Shown here: positions 1-7,235 of the stretch, piece by piece
Layout of the letters: each line of letters starts with the position of its first letter
How positions within the stretch are numbered: position 1 is the stretch's first letter
NCBI GenBank assembly: GCA_019313105.1
Contig: JAFDBW010000197.1
Span: 1 to 31,749, forward strand
Origin: Deltaproteobacteria bacterium
GTDB taxonomy: Bacteria; Desulfobacterota; Desulfuromonadia; Desulfuromonadales; BM103
Reading direction: 5' to 3'
Length of the DNA: 31,749 nt
Notes under the pieces: generated by a model
Databases searched by the model: none
The model's input: only the letters and a program-made list of their open reading frames with translations
Told to the model about the DNA's origin: nothing
Made by a program: the position numbers and the translations under genes

Positions 1-98
1 ACTTTACTTGCTTCCCGAAGGAAGCTTTCACGTACGACTTGCATGTGTTAAGCATACCGCCAACGTTCGTTCTGAGCCAGGATCAAACTCTCCAGTTG
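1..98 (-). rRNA. rrs: 16S ribosomal RNA, 5' end (partial)
   Basis: The reverse strand reads the universal 16S start (AGAGTTTGATCCTGGCTCAG at 91-72), then ACACATGCAAGTCG typical of helix 3-6. The gene runs leftward off the window, so only about the first 98 nt are present. The 5' end is placed at 98 by alignment with E. coli, where seven bases precede AGAGTTTGATC; the exact mature end is an estimate. The V1 sequence is compatible with a Desulfuromonadales-type bacterium, but it is too short for firm taxonomy. Confidence 0.95.
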
Positions 99-230
99 AA
101 AACTGTATAAGTTGATACTGTGTTTACTCTTTGGTTTGTCTAGTGACCCGCAAACCATTTTACAAGCGTCTGCTATTCAGTTTTCAAAGACCCGGCTAAA
201 CATCTCCGCCGCCGTTGCGACAGGAGAGTA
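99..230 (-). promoter_or_regulatory. rrn leader with boxA-like antitermination element
   Basis: This is the transcribed leader between the most downstream rrn promoter and the 16S 5' end. On the minus strand, about 193-181 reads GGTCTTTGAAAAC, resembling the rrn boxA element (consensus around TGCTCTTTAACA) that loads the NusB/NusE antitermination complex. The following ACTGAATAGCAG also resembles leaders of other bacterial rrn operons. I saw no tRNA or protein gene here. The boxA assignment rests on similarity and position only. Confidence 0.5.
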
Positions 231-259
231 AGAATATCGAAACCTAAGTGCTCTGTCAA
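231..259 (-). promoter_or_regulatory. rrn promoter P3 (16S-proximal)
   Basis: On the minus strand a perfect -35 TTGACA (259-254) is followed after exactly 17 bp by -10 TATTCT (236-231). An A-tract lies upstream at about 282-292 and could act as an UP element. It sits about 130 bp from the 16S 5' end, and transcription would begin near 224. Confidence 0.75.
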
Positions 260-340
260 TTGTTATTTGAGAGTCTTTCGATTTTTTTTCGCCCGATCTG
301 CCGGCAGCTTTTATCTTGACTGCCAAACAAGCGAGCGGTG

Positions 341-369
341 GTTATACCGGTTAAGCAGCGGGCTGTCAA
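341..369 (-). promoter_or_regulatory. rrn promoter P2 (middle)
   Basis: On the minus strand a perfect -35 TTGACA (369-364), a 17-bp spacer and -10 TATAAC (346-341) form the strongest promoter of the array. The bases after the -10 (CACCGCTCG) are GC-rich, like the discriminator of stringently controlled rRNA promoters. A-rich sequence lies just upstream (about 373-393). Confidence 0.85.
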
Positions 370-420
370 GAACCTTTTCTGCTTTTTTTGCGTTACCCTT
401 TTGATCGGCAACGAGGGGGG

Positions 421-449
421 AATTTAATAAAGATGGCGGAAAGAGTCAA
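421..449 (-). promoter_or_regulatory. rrn promoter P1 (distal)
   Basis: On the minus strand -35 TTGACT (449-444), a 17-bp spacer and -10 TAAATT (426-421) are followed by a C-rich discriminator. Upstream at about 461-480 lie two long A/T tracts that would suit an UP element. It is weaker at the -10 than the other two promoters, but has the same spacing and orientation. Confidence 0.65.
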
Positions 450-545
450 GGCTTTTCTGCAGTTTTTTTTCAAAAAAAACTTTCGCATCTCAAGATACTG
501 ATTTTAATCAAAAAATAACGCGCGCGGAACGCCGCCTTGCTGGCT

Positions 546-577
546 GGAGAACCGTCTCCCCGGCAGGCTTTCCTGCC
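546..577 (-). terminator. paired stem-loops after tyrS (weak terminator candidate)
   Basis: Two small hairpins lie just downstream of the tyrS stop: GGCAGG/CCTGCC with a 4-nt loop (562-577) and GGAGA/TCTCC with a 4-nt loop (546-559). No U-run follows directly; the nearest T-rich stretch on the minus strand is near 510-520. They may stop or slow tyrS transcription before the rrn promoters, but the evidence is thin. Confidence 0.3.
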
Positions 578-611
578 AGGCCAGGCCCATCGGTTTTCTC
601 ACCGCTCCGTT

Positions 612-1904
612 TCACACCGCCTCGATAATATAGTAATTCTTCTTACCCTTCTGTACCAGTATGTAGGATCCGTTGATCAGGTCCGCACCGGTCACCAAAT
701 ATTCCTGATCGGTCAGCTTGGCCTGGTTCAGGCTGAGGCCATTGCCTTTGATCGTACGGCGCAGCTCACCTTTGGACGGGAAAGCCTGTGTATCGGTCGT
801 AAGCAGTTCTACGACCGGCACACCGGCATCGAGCCTGGCTCGGTCGACTTGATAGGTCGGTACACCTTCAAACACCGACAGGAAGGTTTGCTTATCCAGT
901 TTGGCCAGGCTTTCGGTCGTGGCTTTACCAAAAAGAATCTCTGAAGCATCCACAGCCTTGTTGTATTCATCTTCATCATGGACCATGCAGGTAACCTCTT
1001 TTGCCAGGCGCTTCTGCAGCGGTCGCAAGTGCGGTGCTGCTTGCTGCTCTTTGACCAGCACCGCAACTTCTTGCCTGCTTAAGAGCGTGAAGATTTTAAT
1101 GTACTTCTCGGCATCGGCATCAGAGACATTGAGCCAGAACTGGTAGAACTTATACGGCGTGGTCAGCTTCGGATCGAGCCAGACGTTGCCGCTTTCAGTT
1201 TTTCCGAACTTACCGCCATCCGCTTTGGTGATGAGTGGACAGGTCAGGGCGAAGGCTTCACCGCTTTCTTTGCGTCGGATAAGCTCCGTTCCTGTCGTGA
1301 TGTTCCCCCATTGGTCGGAGCCACCCATCTGCAATTTGCAGTTCTTCTCGCGGTACAAGTGCAAAAAATCGGTTCCCTGAACCAACTGATAGGAAAATTC
1401 GGTGTACGACAGGCCCATCTTGGCTTCTTCGCCCAGACGTTTTTTGACGCTGTCCTTGGCCATCATGTAATTGACTGTAATATGTTTGCCGATGTCGCGG
1501 ATAAAATCGAGGAAACTGAAGTTTTTCATCCAGTCGTAATTGTTGACCAGCTCGGCGGCATTCGCAGCATCCGAAGCAAAATCGAGAAACTTCGCCAACT
1601 GTTTTTTCAAACAGGCCTCGTTATGACGCAATGTCTGCTCGTCGAGCAGATTACGCTCTGTAGACTTACCCGACGGATCGCCGATCATCCCTGTTGCCCC
1701 TCCAACCAGCGCGATCGGTTTATGGCCGGCGATCTGGAAATGTTTGAGCATCATCACACTGACCAGATGGCCGATATGCAGAGAATCCGCGGTCGGATCG
1801 ATCCCAACGTAGGCTGAGGTCATTTCCTTTTGAAGTTGTTCTTCCGTCCCGGGCGTGATGTCATGGATCATGCCGCGCCAGGTCAATTCTTCGATAAAAT
1901 TCAT
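612..1904 (-). CDS. tyrS: Tyrosyl-tRNA synthetase (class I)
   Basis: The enzyme charges tRNA-Tyr with tyrosine in the cytoplasm using ATP. The protein of about 430 residues shows the class I signature in YVGIDPTADSLHIGHL, the tyrosine/tRNA-site segment GGSDQWGNI, and the KMSKS-equivalent KFGKTESGNVWLD, as in bacterial TyrS. A C-terminal S4-like RNA-binding region (about 365-430) includes LRRTIKGNGLSLNQ. Length is typical. The ATG at 1904 (MNFIEELTWRG) is preferred to a TTG four codons upstream because family members begin close to this block; neither start has a strong ribosome binding site. It is the last gene of the leftward block and is followed by the rrn promoters in the same direction. 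Confidence 0.96.
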   Translation of the reverse strand: MNFIEELTWRGMIHDITPGTEEQLQKEMTSAYVGIDPTADSLHIGHLVSVMMLKHFQIAGHKPIALVGGATGMIGDPSGKSTERNLLDEQTLRHNEACLKKQLAKFLDFASDAANAAELVNNYDWMKNFSFLDFIRDIGKHITVNYMMAKDSVKKRLGEEAKMGLSYTEFSYQLVQGTDFLHLYREKNCKLQMGGSDQWGNITTGTELIRRKESGEAFALTCPLITKADGGKFGKTESGNVWLDPKLTTPYKFYQFWLNVSDADAEKYIKIFTLLSRQEVAVLVKEQQAAPHLRPLQKRLAKEVTCMVHDEDEYNKAVDASEILFGKATTESLAKLDKQTFLSVFEGVPTYQVDRARLDAGVPVVELLTTDTQAFPSKGELRRTIKGNGLSLNQAKLTDQEYLVTGADLINGSYILVQKGKKNYYIIEAV

Positions 1905-1977
1905 TTTCAATACCAACTGATTCTGTGTGTTTGGTTTATATCTTTACCTTGGCTTCAGCCGCAGGCAGGTAGACTCC

Positions 1978-2760
1978 TCAGTGGCCCAGCTCCATGACTC
2001 GCTGTATGCCAGCCGCCTTACCGGTCGACTCGTCAATCGAGACGATCACGCCGCAAAGCACAGGGTCCTTCTTGGCAATTTCATAGCGAACCGGCATTTG
2101 GGTCAAAAACCGCTGGATCGACAGTTCCTTACGGATGCCGATGACCGAATCGCGCGCGCCGGTCATGCCGGCGTCACTGATGAAAGCGGTCCCTCCCGGC
2201 ATCACTCTCTCATCGGCGGTCTGAACATGGGTATGGGTGCCGACAACCGCGCTGACCCGACCGTCGAGGTAGGCACCCAGGGCACCTTTTTCACTGGTGG
2301 CCTCAGCGTGGAAATCAACCATGATAATTTTCTGTCTTTCCCCAAGCCCTTCGAGCAACTCATCCGCTTTGCGGAACGGGCAGTCCAGCCCTCCCATGAA
2401 AACACGGCCCTCGAGGTTGATTACGGCGACGGGCAAACCTCCTGCCGTGTGGAACACCCCGACACCGTGGCCGGGCACTCCCGGAGGATAATTCGCCGGA
2501 CGCAGCAGGGCCGGCTCCTGGTCCAGACAGACAAGTCCGTCCCGCTTGTCCCAGACATGGTTACCGGTCGTCATGACATCGATACCGACATCAAACAGTT
2601 CCGAAACGACATCAGGGGTCAGACCAAAACCGGCAGCAGCATTCTCGACATTGGCAATCACAAGGTCAATCATATGCTGGTCGATCAGGCGAGGGAGTGC
2701 GTCACGCACCAGCTGGCGACCGGGACGGCCGATAATATCACCGATAAAGAGGATATTCAA
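1978..2760 (-). CDS. ymdB: YmdB-family metallophosphoesterase (TIGR00282 type)
   Basis: This is a calcineurin-like phosphoesterase of about 260 residues. In Bacillus the family hydrolyses 2',3'-cyclic nucleotides and influences RNase Y-dependent RNA levels and developmental switching; the exact role here is inferred. Metal-binding motifs are visible in order: GDIIGRPGR near the N-terminus, ENAAAGFG, GNHVWD, DFHAEATSEK, and VGTHTHVQTAD near residue 170. The start is set at TTG (2760) because TTGGAG lies about five bases upstream and NILFIGDI is where family members begin; longer reading from further upstream is unlikely to be translated. It follows rny by about 100 bp, the same pairing as in Bacillus, which supports a shared RNA-metabolism role. 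Confidence 0.9.
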   Translation of the reverse strand: MNILFIGDIIGRPGRQLVRDALPRLIDQHMIDLVIANVENAAAGFGLTPDVVSELFDVGIDVMTTGNHVWDKRDGLVCLDQEPALLRPANYPPGVPGHGVGVFHTAGGLPVAVINLEGRVFMGGLDCPFRKADELLEGLGERQKIIMVDFHAEATSEKGALGAYLDGRVSAVVGTHTHVQTADERVMPGGTAFISDAGMTGARDSVIGIRKELSIQRFLTQMPVRYEIAKKDPVLCGVIVSIDESTGKAAGIQRVMELGH

Positions 2761-2809
2761 AACTACTCCAACTGCTGTAGAGAGTGGAAGCGAGTGATAC
2801 GGCGAAACA

Positions 2810-2832
2810 GGGAGTTGGCATAACCAACTCCC
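2810..2832 (-). other. perfect 9-bp stem-loop between rny and ymdB
   Basis: GGGAGTTGG and CCAACTCCC form a perfect 9-bp stem with a 5-nt loop, in the roughly 100-bp gap between the rny stop and the ymdB start. On the transcribed strand only TGTTTC follows, so it is a poor intrinsic terminator. It is more likely a partial attenuator or an RNA processing/stability element that separates expression of the two genes. Confidence 0.6.
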
Positions 2833-2862
2833 CACTGATCCTCCAACTATCTCGCTTTATTT

Positions 2863-4425
2863 CTATTTCGCGTAATCAGTCGCCCGCGTCTCACGGATAA
2901 CATTGACCCGGATCTGCCCCGGGTAGGTCATCTCGGTCTCGATCTTTCGGGCGATATCCTTTGCCATGACATGCGACTGGTCATCGGAGACGACCTCGCT
3001 GGATACCATGACACGGATTTCACGACCGGCCTGAATCGCGAAGCAGGAGGTCACACCATTAAACGAGGTACCGATCCTTTCGAGATCCTCCAGTCGCTTG
3101 ACGTAGGTTTCGAGCATTTCGCGCCGTGCACCCGGGCGTGCACCCGACAAGGCGTCAGCCGCTTGTACGAGGACCGCCAGAATGGTATCCGGCTTCTCCT
3201 CCTCATGGTGAGCAGCAATAGCATGGACAATCTCAGATGGCTCGCCGTATTTTCTCGCCAGGTCGGCACCGATCAAAGCATGAGACCCTTCTACTTCGTG
3301 GTCAACTGCCTTGCCGATATCGTGGAGCAGTCCGGCTCGCTTGGCCTGCTTGACATCGAGACCAAGCTCGGCGGCCATAATGCCGCAGAGGAAGGCAACT
3401 TCTATGGAGTGATGCAGGACATTCTGCCCGTATGAGGTGCGGTAGCGCAGACGCCCGATAATCTTGACAATTTCCGGATGGATACCATGCACACCGACGT
3501 CGAAGGTGGCCTGCTCGCCGGCCTCACGGATCGCGCCATCGACTTCCTGCTCGGCCTTCTTGACCACTTCCTCGATCCTGGCAGGATGGATTCGACCGTC
3601 AGCGATCAATTTCTCAAGCGCAAGGCGGGCGACTTCCCGGCGCACCGGGTTGAAGCCTGAGATAATCACCGCTTCCGGGGTATCGTCAATGATCAGGTCA
3701 ATCCCGGTTGCGGCCTCAATGGCCCTGATGTTGCGCCCTTCACGACCGATAATCCGCCCCTTCATCTCATCACTGGGGAGAGCCACGGAATTAATGGTTT
3801 TCTCGGCAACGTAGTCACCGGCAAATCGCTGTATCGCCAGCGACAGGATCTTCTTTGCTTTCTTGTCGGCAACCTCTTTGGCCTCGTCCTCAATCTGCCT
3901 GATACGCTTGGCAGCATCGTGACGCGCCTCACTCTCCATGGCTGCCATCAGTTGCTGCTTTGCCTCTTCCGTGGTAATCCCAGAGAGCTTCTCCAGCTTG
4001 ATGCGCTGTTCCGCGACCAGAGATTCAGCTTCTTCGGTCTTCTGCTGCAGGTTGCGATCACGGTCCTGCAGGGACTGCTCGCGACGGGACAGGTCTTGCT
4101 CTTTCTCATCGACCTGGGAAACCTTGCGGTCGAGGTTCTCTTCTTTATGCACCAGGCGCTTCTCCTGGGCCTGAAGCTCCCTGCGGGCTTCCCGTAATTC
4201 TTCGTCCCAGGCAGCTTTCGCCTTGAAAACAACATCCTTGGACTGGATGTCAGCTTCCTTGGTGATTGTCTCTGCTTCTTTCTTGGCGCTTTCGACGATC
4301 TGCGCAGCCTCTTTTTCGGCGTTCGCGAACTTCGATCCGGACGCCTTGGCACGCATGATCGCGCCGATGAATCCGCCGACGATCACGCCGGCAAAGGTCA
4401 GTAATATAGTCAGTTCTATCTTCAA
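2863..4425 (-). CDS. rny: Ribonuclease Y
   Basis: Membrane-anchored endoribonuclease that starts mRNA decay in bacteria lacking or supplementing RNase E. The 520-residue protein has the full family layout: an N-terminal membrane helix (about 3-25), a long charged coiled coil (about 30-195), a KH domain (about 210-275, with GRIIGREGRNIRAIE), and an HD domain with HHSIEVA and GLLHDIGKAVDHE (about 335-400). The start is TTG at 4425: AAGGAGG sits 7 nt upstream, whereas the GTG three codons earlier lies inside that ribosome binding site and cannot use it. It is followed by ymdB, and preceded by fthC at about 60 bp. Confidence 0.96.
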   Translation of the reverse strand: MKIELTILLTFAGVIVGGFIGAIMRAKASGSKFANAEKEAAQIVESAKKEAETITKEADIQSKDVVFKAKAAWDEELREARRELQAQEKRLVHKEENLDRKVSQVDEKEQDLSRREQSLQDRDRNLQQKTEEAESLVAEQRIKLEKLSGITTEEAKQQLMAAMESEARHDAAKRIRQIEDEAKEVADKKAKKILSLAIQRFAGDYVAEKTINSVALPSDEMKGRIIGREGRNIRAIEAATGIDLIIDDTPEAVIISGFNPVRREVARLALEKLIADGRIHPARIEEVVKKAEQEVDGAIREAGEQATFDVGVHGIHPEIVKIIGRLRYRTSYGQNVLHHSIEVAFLCGIMAAELGLDVKQAKRAGLLHDIGKAVDHEVEGSHALIGADLARKYGEPSEIVHAIAAHHEEEKPDTILAVLVQAADALSGARPGARREMLETYVKRLEDLERIGTSFNGVTSCFAIQAGREIRVMVSSEVVSDDQSHVMAKDIARKIETEMTYPGQIRVNVIRETRATDYAK

Positions 4426-4482
4426 AGCCGTCACCTCCTTATTGGCATTATTTTTTGCTGTAACACCCGGACTTCAGCTAAG

Positions 4483-5049
4483 TCAGCAGGTGGTAAAGTT
4501 CAAGATTTCTTGTTCTGTCATGAGTACGGACAACGCCCGGTCATGTTCTTCGACAATCGGTAGAGCATCGACAACCTGAAAGGTGTACGCAAAACCGACC
4601 TTCATGCAATCGGTACGGCATTCGTGCAGTGCCCTGTCATAAAAGCCCCGGCCGTAACCAAGTCGGTGACCAGCACGGTCAAACACGACACCCGGGACAA
4701 CAACTAGGTCCAGCGTCGTCAGAGGCACCCGATTAACTCCCGCCGGCTCAGAAACGCCGAAAGAGCCTGGAACCAGATCATCAAGGGCAGTGATCTCGAT
4801 AAATTCGAGGTGCTCACCGGCGACGCGGGGATAAACAACTCTTTTGCCGGACTCCAGCGCACAACGGGCGACCACATCTGTCAGCACCTCGTTGTGAATG
4901 GCGCTGTACAAGGCCAGAAATTTCGCATCGGCGAACAACGCCGACTGGAGAAATTTCGCCTGAACCTGCTCACTAAGCTTGTCACGCTGGGCTTGCGAAA
5001 GCGATTTACGTTCAGCCAGAAACTGTGCCCTGATTGATCGTTTTGGCAT
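4483..5049 (-). CDS. fthC: 5-formyltetrahydrofolate cyclo-ligase
   Basis: Converts 5-formyl-THF to 5,10-methenyl-THF with ATP, returning stored folate to one-carbon metabolism. The 188-residue protein has the basic N-terminal start MPKRSIRAQFLAERKSL. The conserved nucleotide/folate region DLVVVPGVVFDRAGHRLGYG is followed at once by GRGFYDRAL, and the family tail ends ...IVEEHDRALSVLMTE. Length is normal. Its position downstream of zapA, with a non-coding gap between them, matches the zapA-6S RNA-ygfA arrangement known from many Proteobacteria. The start ATG has only a GGGG-type site about nine bases upstream, so translation may be modest. Confidence 0.93.
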   Translation of the reverse strand: MPKRSIRAQFLAERKSLSQAQRDKLSEQVQAKFLQSALFADAKFLALYSAIHNEVLTDVVARCALESGKRVVYPRVAGEHLEFIEITALDDLVPGSFGVSEPAGVNRVPLTTLDLVVVPGVVFDRAGHRLGYGRGFYDRALHECRTDCMKVGFAYTFQVVDALPIVEEHDRALSVLMTEQEILNFTTC

Positions 5050-5139
5050 GAGCAGAGACCCCGTGACTCGAGACCTCCGGACGGTAGGATGGATAGATCA
5101 GATAGAAGGTAGGATATACGGCACAAACTGCCGCATCAG

Positions 5140-5168
5140 ATTATACCTGCCGAGCGCTCCCCGTACAG
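5140..5168 (-). promoter_or_regulatory. possible promoter for fthC-rny-ymdB-tyrS
   Basis: A perfect -10 TATAAT (5145-5140 on the minus strand) lies about 90 bp before fthC. The hexamer 17 bp upstream, CTGTAC, is a weak -35. It lies just after the predicted 3' end of the candidate 6S RNA. The alternative is that the -10 match is chance, or is part of a longer structured RNA (the same bases can pair with ATTATG at 5237-5232). Confidence 0.35.
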
Positions 5169-5174
5169 CCTTAC

Positions 5175-5366
5175 AGCGGTCCGTTTAGATCGCAGGCTGG
5201 ACTGTGCATAATATTCTGGAGTTCCTGGTTTCATAATTTTGATGCGCATTCTGCGTCGTCTTTTTAAACGCCCTATTGCGGGCGACAGTACCGTCAGCTA
5301 ATCTATCTTCAAATCCCCGTACGGAGATACTTTGTTCATTCTGCTGCGCTGCTTGATTCGGACCAT
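5175..5366 (-). ncRNA. ssrS: candidate 6S RNA (SsrS)
   Basis: 6S RNA mimics an open promoter and sequesters the sigma70 RNA polymerase holoenzyme. Support: a 329-nt non-coding gap lies exactly between zapA and fthC, the classic 6S locus. The ends can pair in nested order, GGTCCG (5364-5359) with CGGACC (5183-5178) and CGCAG (5348-5344) with CTGCG (5195-5191). The latter resembles the E. coli closing stem (5' CGCAAGC with 3' GCCUGCG). TTTAAAAAGACGACG (5268-5254) resembles the E. coli 3' bubble strand UUAAAACUGCGACGACAC. Predicted length, about 190 nt, is normal. Ends are estimates; I found no good promoter, so it may be processed from the zapA transcript. A rival longer fold (5307 to 5092) also exists. 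Confidence 0.6.
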
Positions 5367-5378
5367 ACCGAACGCTTG

Positions 5379-5663
5379 TCAACCCAGGGCAGCTTCGATC
5401 TTTTCAATCAACCGGCTCAAGCGCCGCGACTCATCTGCACCGCCGGGGGCGCTCGAGGCGGGAGTGCCTTCCAGGTGCGCGGCCGAGACGTTAAGCAGAG
5501 CCAGAATCGCGGCCTGAAGCGAATCGACCGTACGACCGCTTCTGGTTACCAGGCTGATCTGATCCTCAACAAACCTGGCAACCTTGTGGACCTGCTCTGG
5601 AGGGGCATCACTCCTGAGGTTGAACTGTTGCCCCAGAATGGAAACCTGGACGCTCTGCTTCAT
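5379..5663 (-). CDS. zapA: Cell division protein ZapA
   Basis: ZapA binds and bundles FtsZ filaments at the division site. The 94-residue protein has the family N-terminal beta-rich domain (MKQSVQVSILGQQFNLRSD, then PPEQVHKVARFVEDQI) and a C-terminal helix that would dimerise (RRLSRLIEKIEAALG). The ATG at 5663 is chosen over a TTG one codon earlier: it shares its A with the stop of the upstream gene (TGATG), and GGAAGGG precedes it. A linker rich in Ala, Ser and Gly separates the two parts. It sits immediately upstream of the probable 6S RNA. Confidence 0.88.
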   Translation of the reverse strand: MKQSVQVSILGQQFNLRSDAPPEQVHKVARFVEDQISLVTRSGRTVDSLQAAILALLNVSAAHLEGTPASSAPGGADESRRLSRLIEKIEAALG

Positions 5664-5851
5664 CAACTTTTCCCTTCCAGACGCTCCAGTTTGTCGAGCA
5701 GTCTGTCCAGTTCATCGCTGACCCGGCTACGGTCCTGAACCAGGCGATCACATTCCCCGGTGAGAGTCCTGTTACGCTCCTGTAACTCGACACGCTCAGC
5801 CAGCAACCGCTCTACAAGTTCTTCCAGCCGCGCAATCGCTTCCAAAGACAC
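5663..5851 (-). CDS. small coiled-coil cell-division protein (ZapB-like)
   Basis: A 62-residue, highly charged all-helical protein. Leucines recur with heptad spacing from start to end (LEAIARLEELVERLLAERVE, then a second run ending DELDRLLDKLERLEGKS), so a dimeric coiled coil is expected. Its stop overlaps the zapA start by one base, so the two are translationally coupled. This partnership, size and coiled-coil nature make it a ZapB-like FtsZ-ring accessory protein, by inference rather than by strong sequence identity. The start is GTG at 5851: GGGAG lies six bases upstream, while the TTG two codons earlier abuts that site. Confidence 0.7.
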   Translation of the reverse strand: MSLEAIARLEELVERLLAERVELQERNRTLTGECDRLVQDRSRVSDELDRLLDKLERLEGKS

Positions 5852-5879
5852 GTTCAACTCCCTTTTCTTAATACTTTTC

Positions 5880-5908
5880 AGACTAGGTCAAAGGTCGCAA
5901 AAAGTCAA
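5880..5908 (-). promoter_or_regulatory. possible promoter of zapB-like/zapA
   Basis: On the minus strand TTGACT (5908-5903), a 17-bp spacer and TAGTCT (5885-5880) lie about 30 bp before the small coiled-coil gene, in the gap after ftsY. The -10 is weak. If real, it would drive the zapB-like/zapA transcript and possibly the 6S RNA. Confidence 0.4.
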
Positions 5909-5914
5909 GCGATC

Positions 5915-7150
5915 TCAATTGTTAGCAAACAGTGCCGCAACAAATTCATCGGCACTGAAGGGACGCAGGTCGGCGACGCCTTCTCCGACACCTATCAGAC
6001 GGACTGGCAGATCGAGTTGCGTGCTGATTGCGACAACGATACCGCCTTTGGCAGTGCCATCAAGCTTGGTCAGGGCGATCCCGGAGACTTCGACCGCCTC
6101 CCGGAACATTTTTGCCTGGATCAACGCATTCTGACCGGTTGTCGCATCAAGGACCAACAGGGTTTCATGAGGTGCGCCGGGGACTTCACGATCAACAACC
6201 CGACGAATTTTTTTCAGCTCTTCCATGAGGTTGACCTTGGTATGCAGACGGCCGGCCGTATCCAGGATCAGAACATCGGCTTTGCGGGCGACCGCCGCCT
6301 TGACAGCATCGAAAGCCACAGCGCCGGGATCGGACCCTTCCTTGTGGCGGACCACGTCCGATCCGGAGCGGGTCCCCCACACTTCGAGCTGCTCGGCAGC
6401 AGCCGCGCGGAAGGTATCTCCCGCACCGAGCACGACTTTCTTGCCCTGGTCTGCAAATTGTTTTGCCAATTTACCGATCGTCGTCGTCTTGCCGACACCG
6501 TTGACGCCAACCACCATGATGACCAGTGGGCCACTTTCCGGCGTTGGCCAATCCGGCCCGATATCTTTCAGGCGAGCGCGGACCTCTTCTGCCAGGATCT
6601 CACGCAGCTGGCCGGGATCATGCTGGTCATCGTCCTTCAGGCGTTCAGTCAGCGCCCGCACCAGCTCCTGGGTTGCCTGCATGCCGAAGTCGGCCGTAAT
6701 CAGAATTTCTTCCAACTCTTCGAGAAACTCCTCATCCAGACGGGGGTGAGTACCAAGCAAAGCATCAACCCGGCCGACCAGAGAAGCACGGGTTTTGTCC
6801 AACCCAGCACGCATGCGCTGGAACAGATTGACCGGTTCTTCTACAGTGGGCTCCTGCCTAACCGGGGGCGCCTCGTGTGCTGCTGCCGCTTCATCGACAG
6901 CGGACAGTTCCGTGTCCTCAATGGGAGGCGCAACGTCTTCAGGCGCCGGTGCTTCGACCTGCCCGTCGGCCTCTTCACCGGCGACAGGTGAGCGCAGCTT
7001 GCGCCTCAACAACGCGATGACGACCAGTAGTGACAGCAGTGTCAGTGCAAGGTAAATCAACGCCAGGGCAGCCATGGACCCATGTTCGGCTGGCACTCCG
7101 ACACTGATGAGAAACTCGGCGACCTTATTCAACCAGACTTCTAATTCCAT
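5915..7150 (-). CDS. ftsY: Signal recognition particle receptor FtsY
   Basis: GTPase that docks ribosome-nascent chain-SRP complexes at the inner membrane. The 411-residue protein has a predicted membrane helix (about 24-49), an acidic linker rich in Glu, Ala and Pro (about 55-105), an N domain beginning near NLFQRMRAGLDKTRASL, and a complete G domain: GVNGVGKTTTIGKLA, DTFRAAAAEQLEVW, LILDTAGRLHTK, TKLDGTAKGG. The ATG at 7150 has AGGA about six bases upstream; a TTG 13 codons earlier is less likely. An N-terminal membrane anchor is not found in E. coli FtsY, which attaches by amphipathic segments, but occurs in some other bacteria. It is downstream of smc and the roadblock gene in one leftward run. 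Confidence 0.96.
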   Translation of the reverse strand: MELEVWLNKVAEFLISVGVPAEHGSMAALALIYLALTLLSLLVVIALLRRKLRSPVAGEEADGQVEAPAPEDVAPPIEDTELSAVDEAAAAHEAPPVRQEPTVEEPVNLFQRMRAGLDKTRASLVGRVDALLGTHPRLDEEFLEELEEILITADFGMQATQELVRALTERLKDDDQHDPGQLREILAEEVRARLKDIGPDWPTPESGPLVIMVVGVNGVGKTTTIGKLAKQFADQGKKVVLGAGDTFRAAAAEQLEVWGTRSGSDVVRHKEGSDPGAVAFDAVKAAVARKADVLILDTAGRLHTKVNLMEELKKIRRVVDREVPGAPHETLLVLDATTGQNALIQAKMFREAVEVSGIALTKLDGTAKGGIVVAISTQLDLPVRLIGVGEGVADLRPFSADEFVAALFANN

Positions 7151-7202
7151 GATCAGTCCTAGACAAGCGATAAGGCTGTAAAGCTGCAAAGGTTAGACCC
7201 AT

Positions 7203-7227
7203 AGCCTTACAACCCTAAAGCCTTACA
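7203..7227. repeat. short direct repeat, AGCCTTACA twice
   Basis: AGCCTTACA occurs at 7203-7211 and 7219-7227 (period 16) in the 85-bp gap between the roadblock gene and ftsY. A related, partly rearranged AAGGCTGTAA lies at about 7172-7181. No T-run terminator is visible. It could be a binding site or simply remnant sequence. Confidence 0.4.
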
Positions 7228-7235
7228 GTTGGGTT

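Noticed and set aside
1927..2823. 298-codon open frame antisense to ymdB
   Set aside because: It lies over a well-supported phosphoesterase gene, lacks a ribosome binding site and recognisable motif, and has the low-complexity look of a shadow of GC-rich coding DNA.
5377..5382. TTGACA at the zapA stop as -35 of the 6S RNA
   Set aside because: The hexamer 17 bp downstream (GAATCA) is a poor -10, and it would start transcription inside the 5' closing stem. Retained only as a remote possibility.
6017..6991. 324-codon open frame antisense to ftsY
   Set aside because: Opposite strand of the FtsY G domain; no domain motif, and the composition mirrors the real gene.
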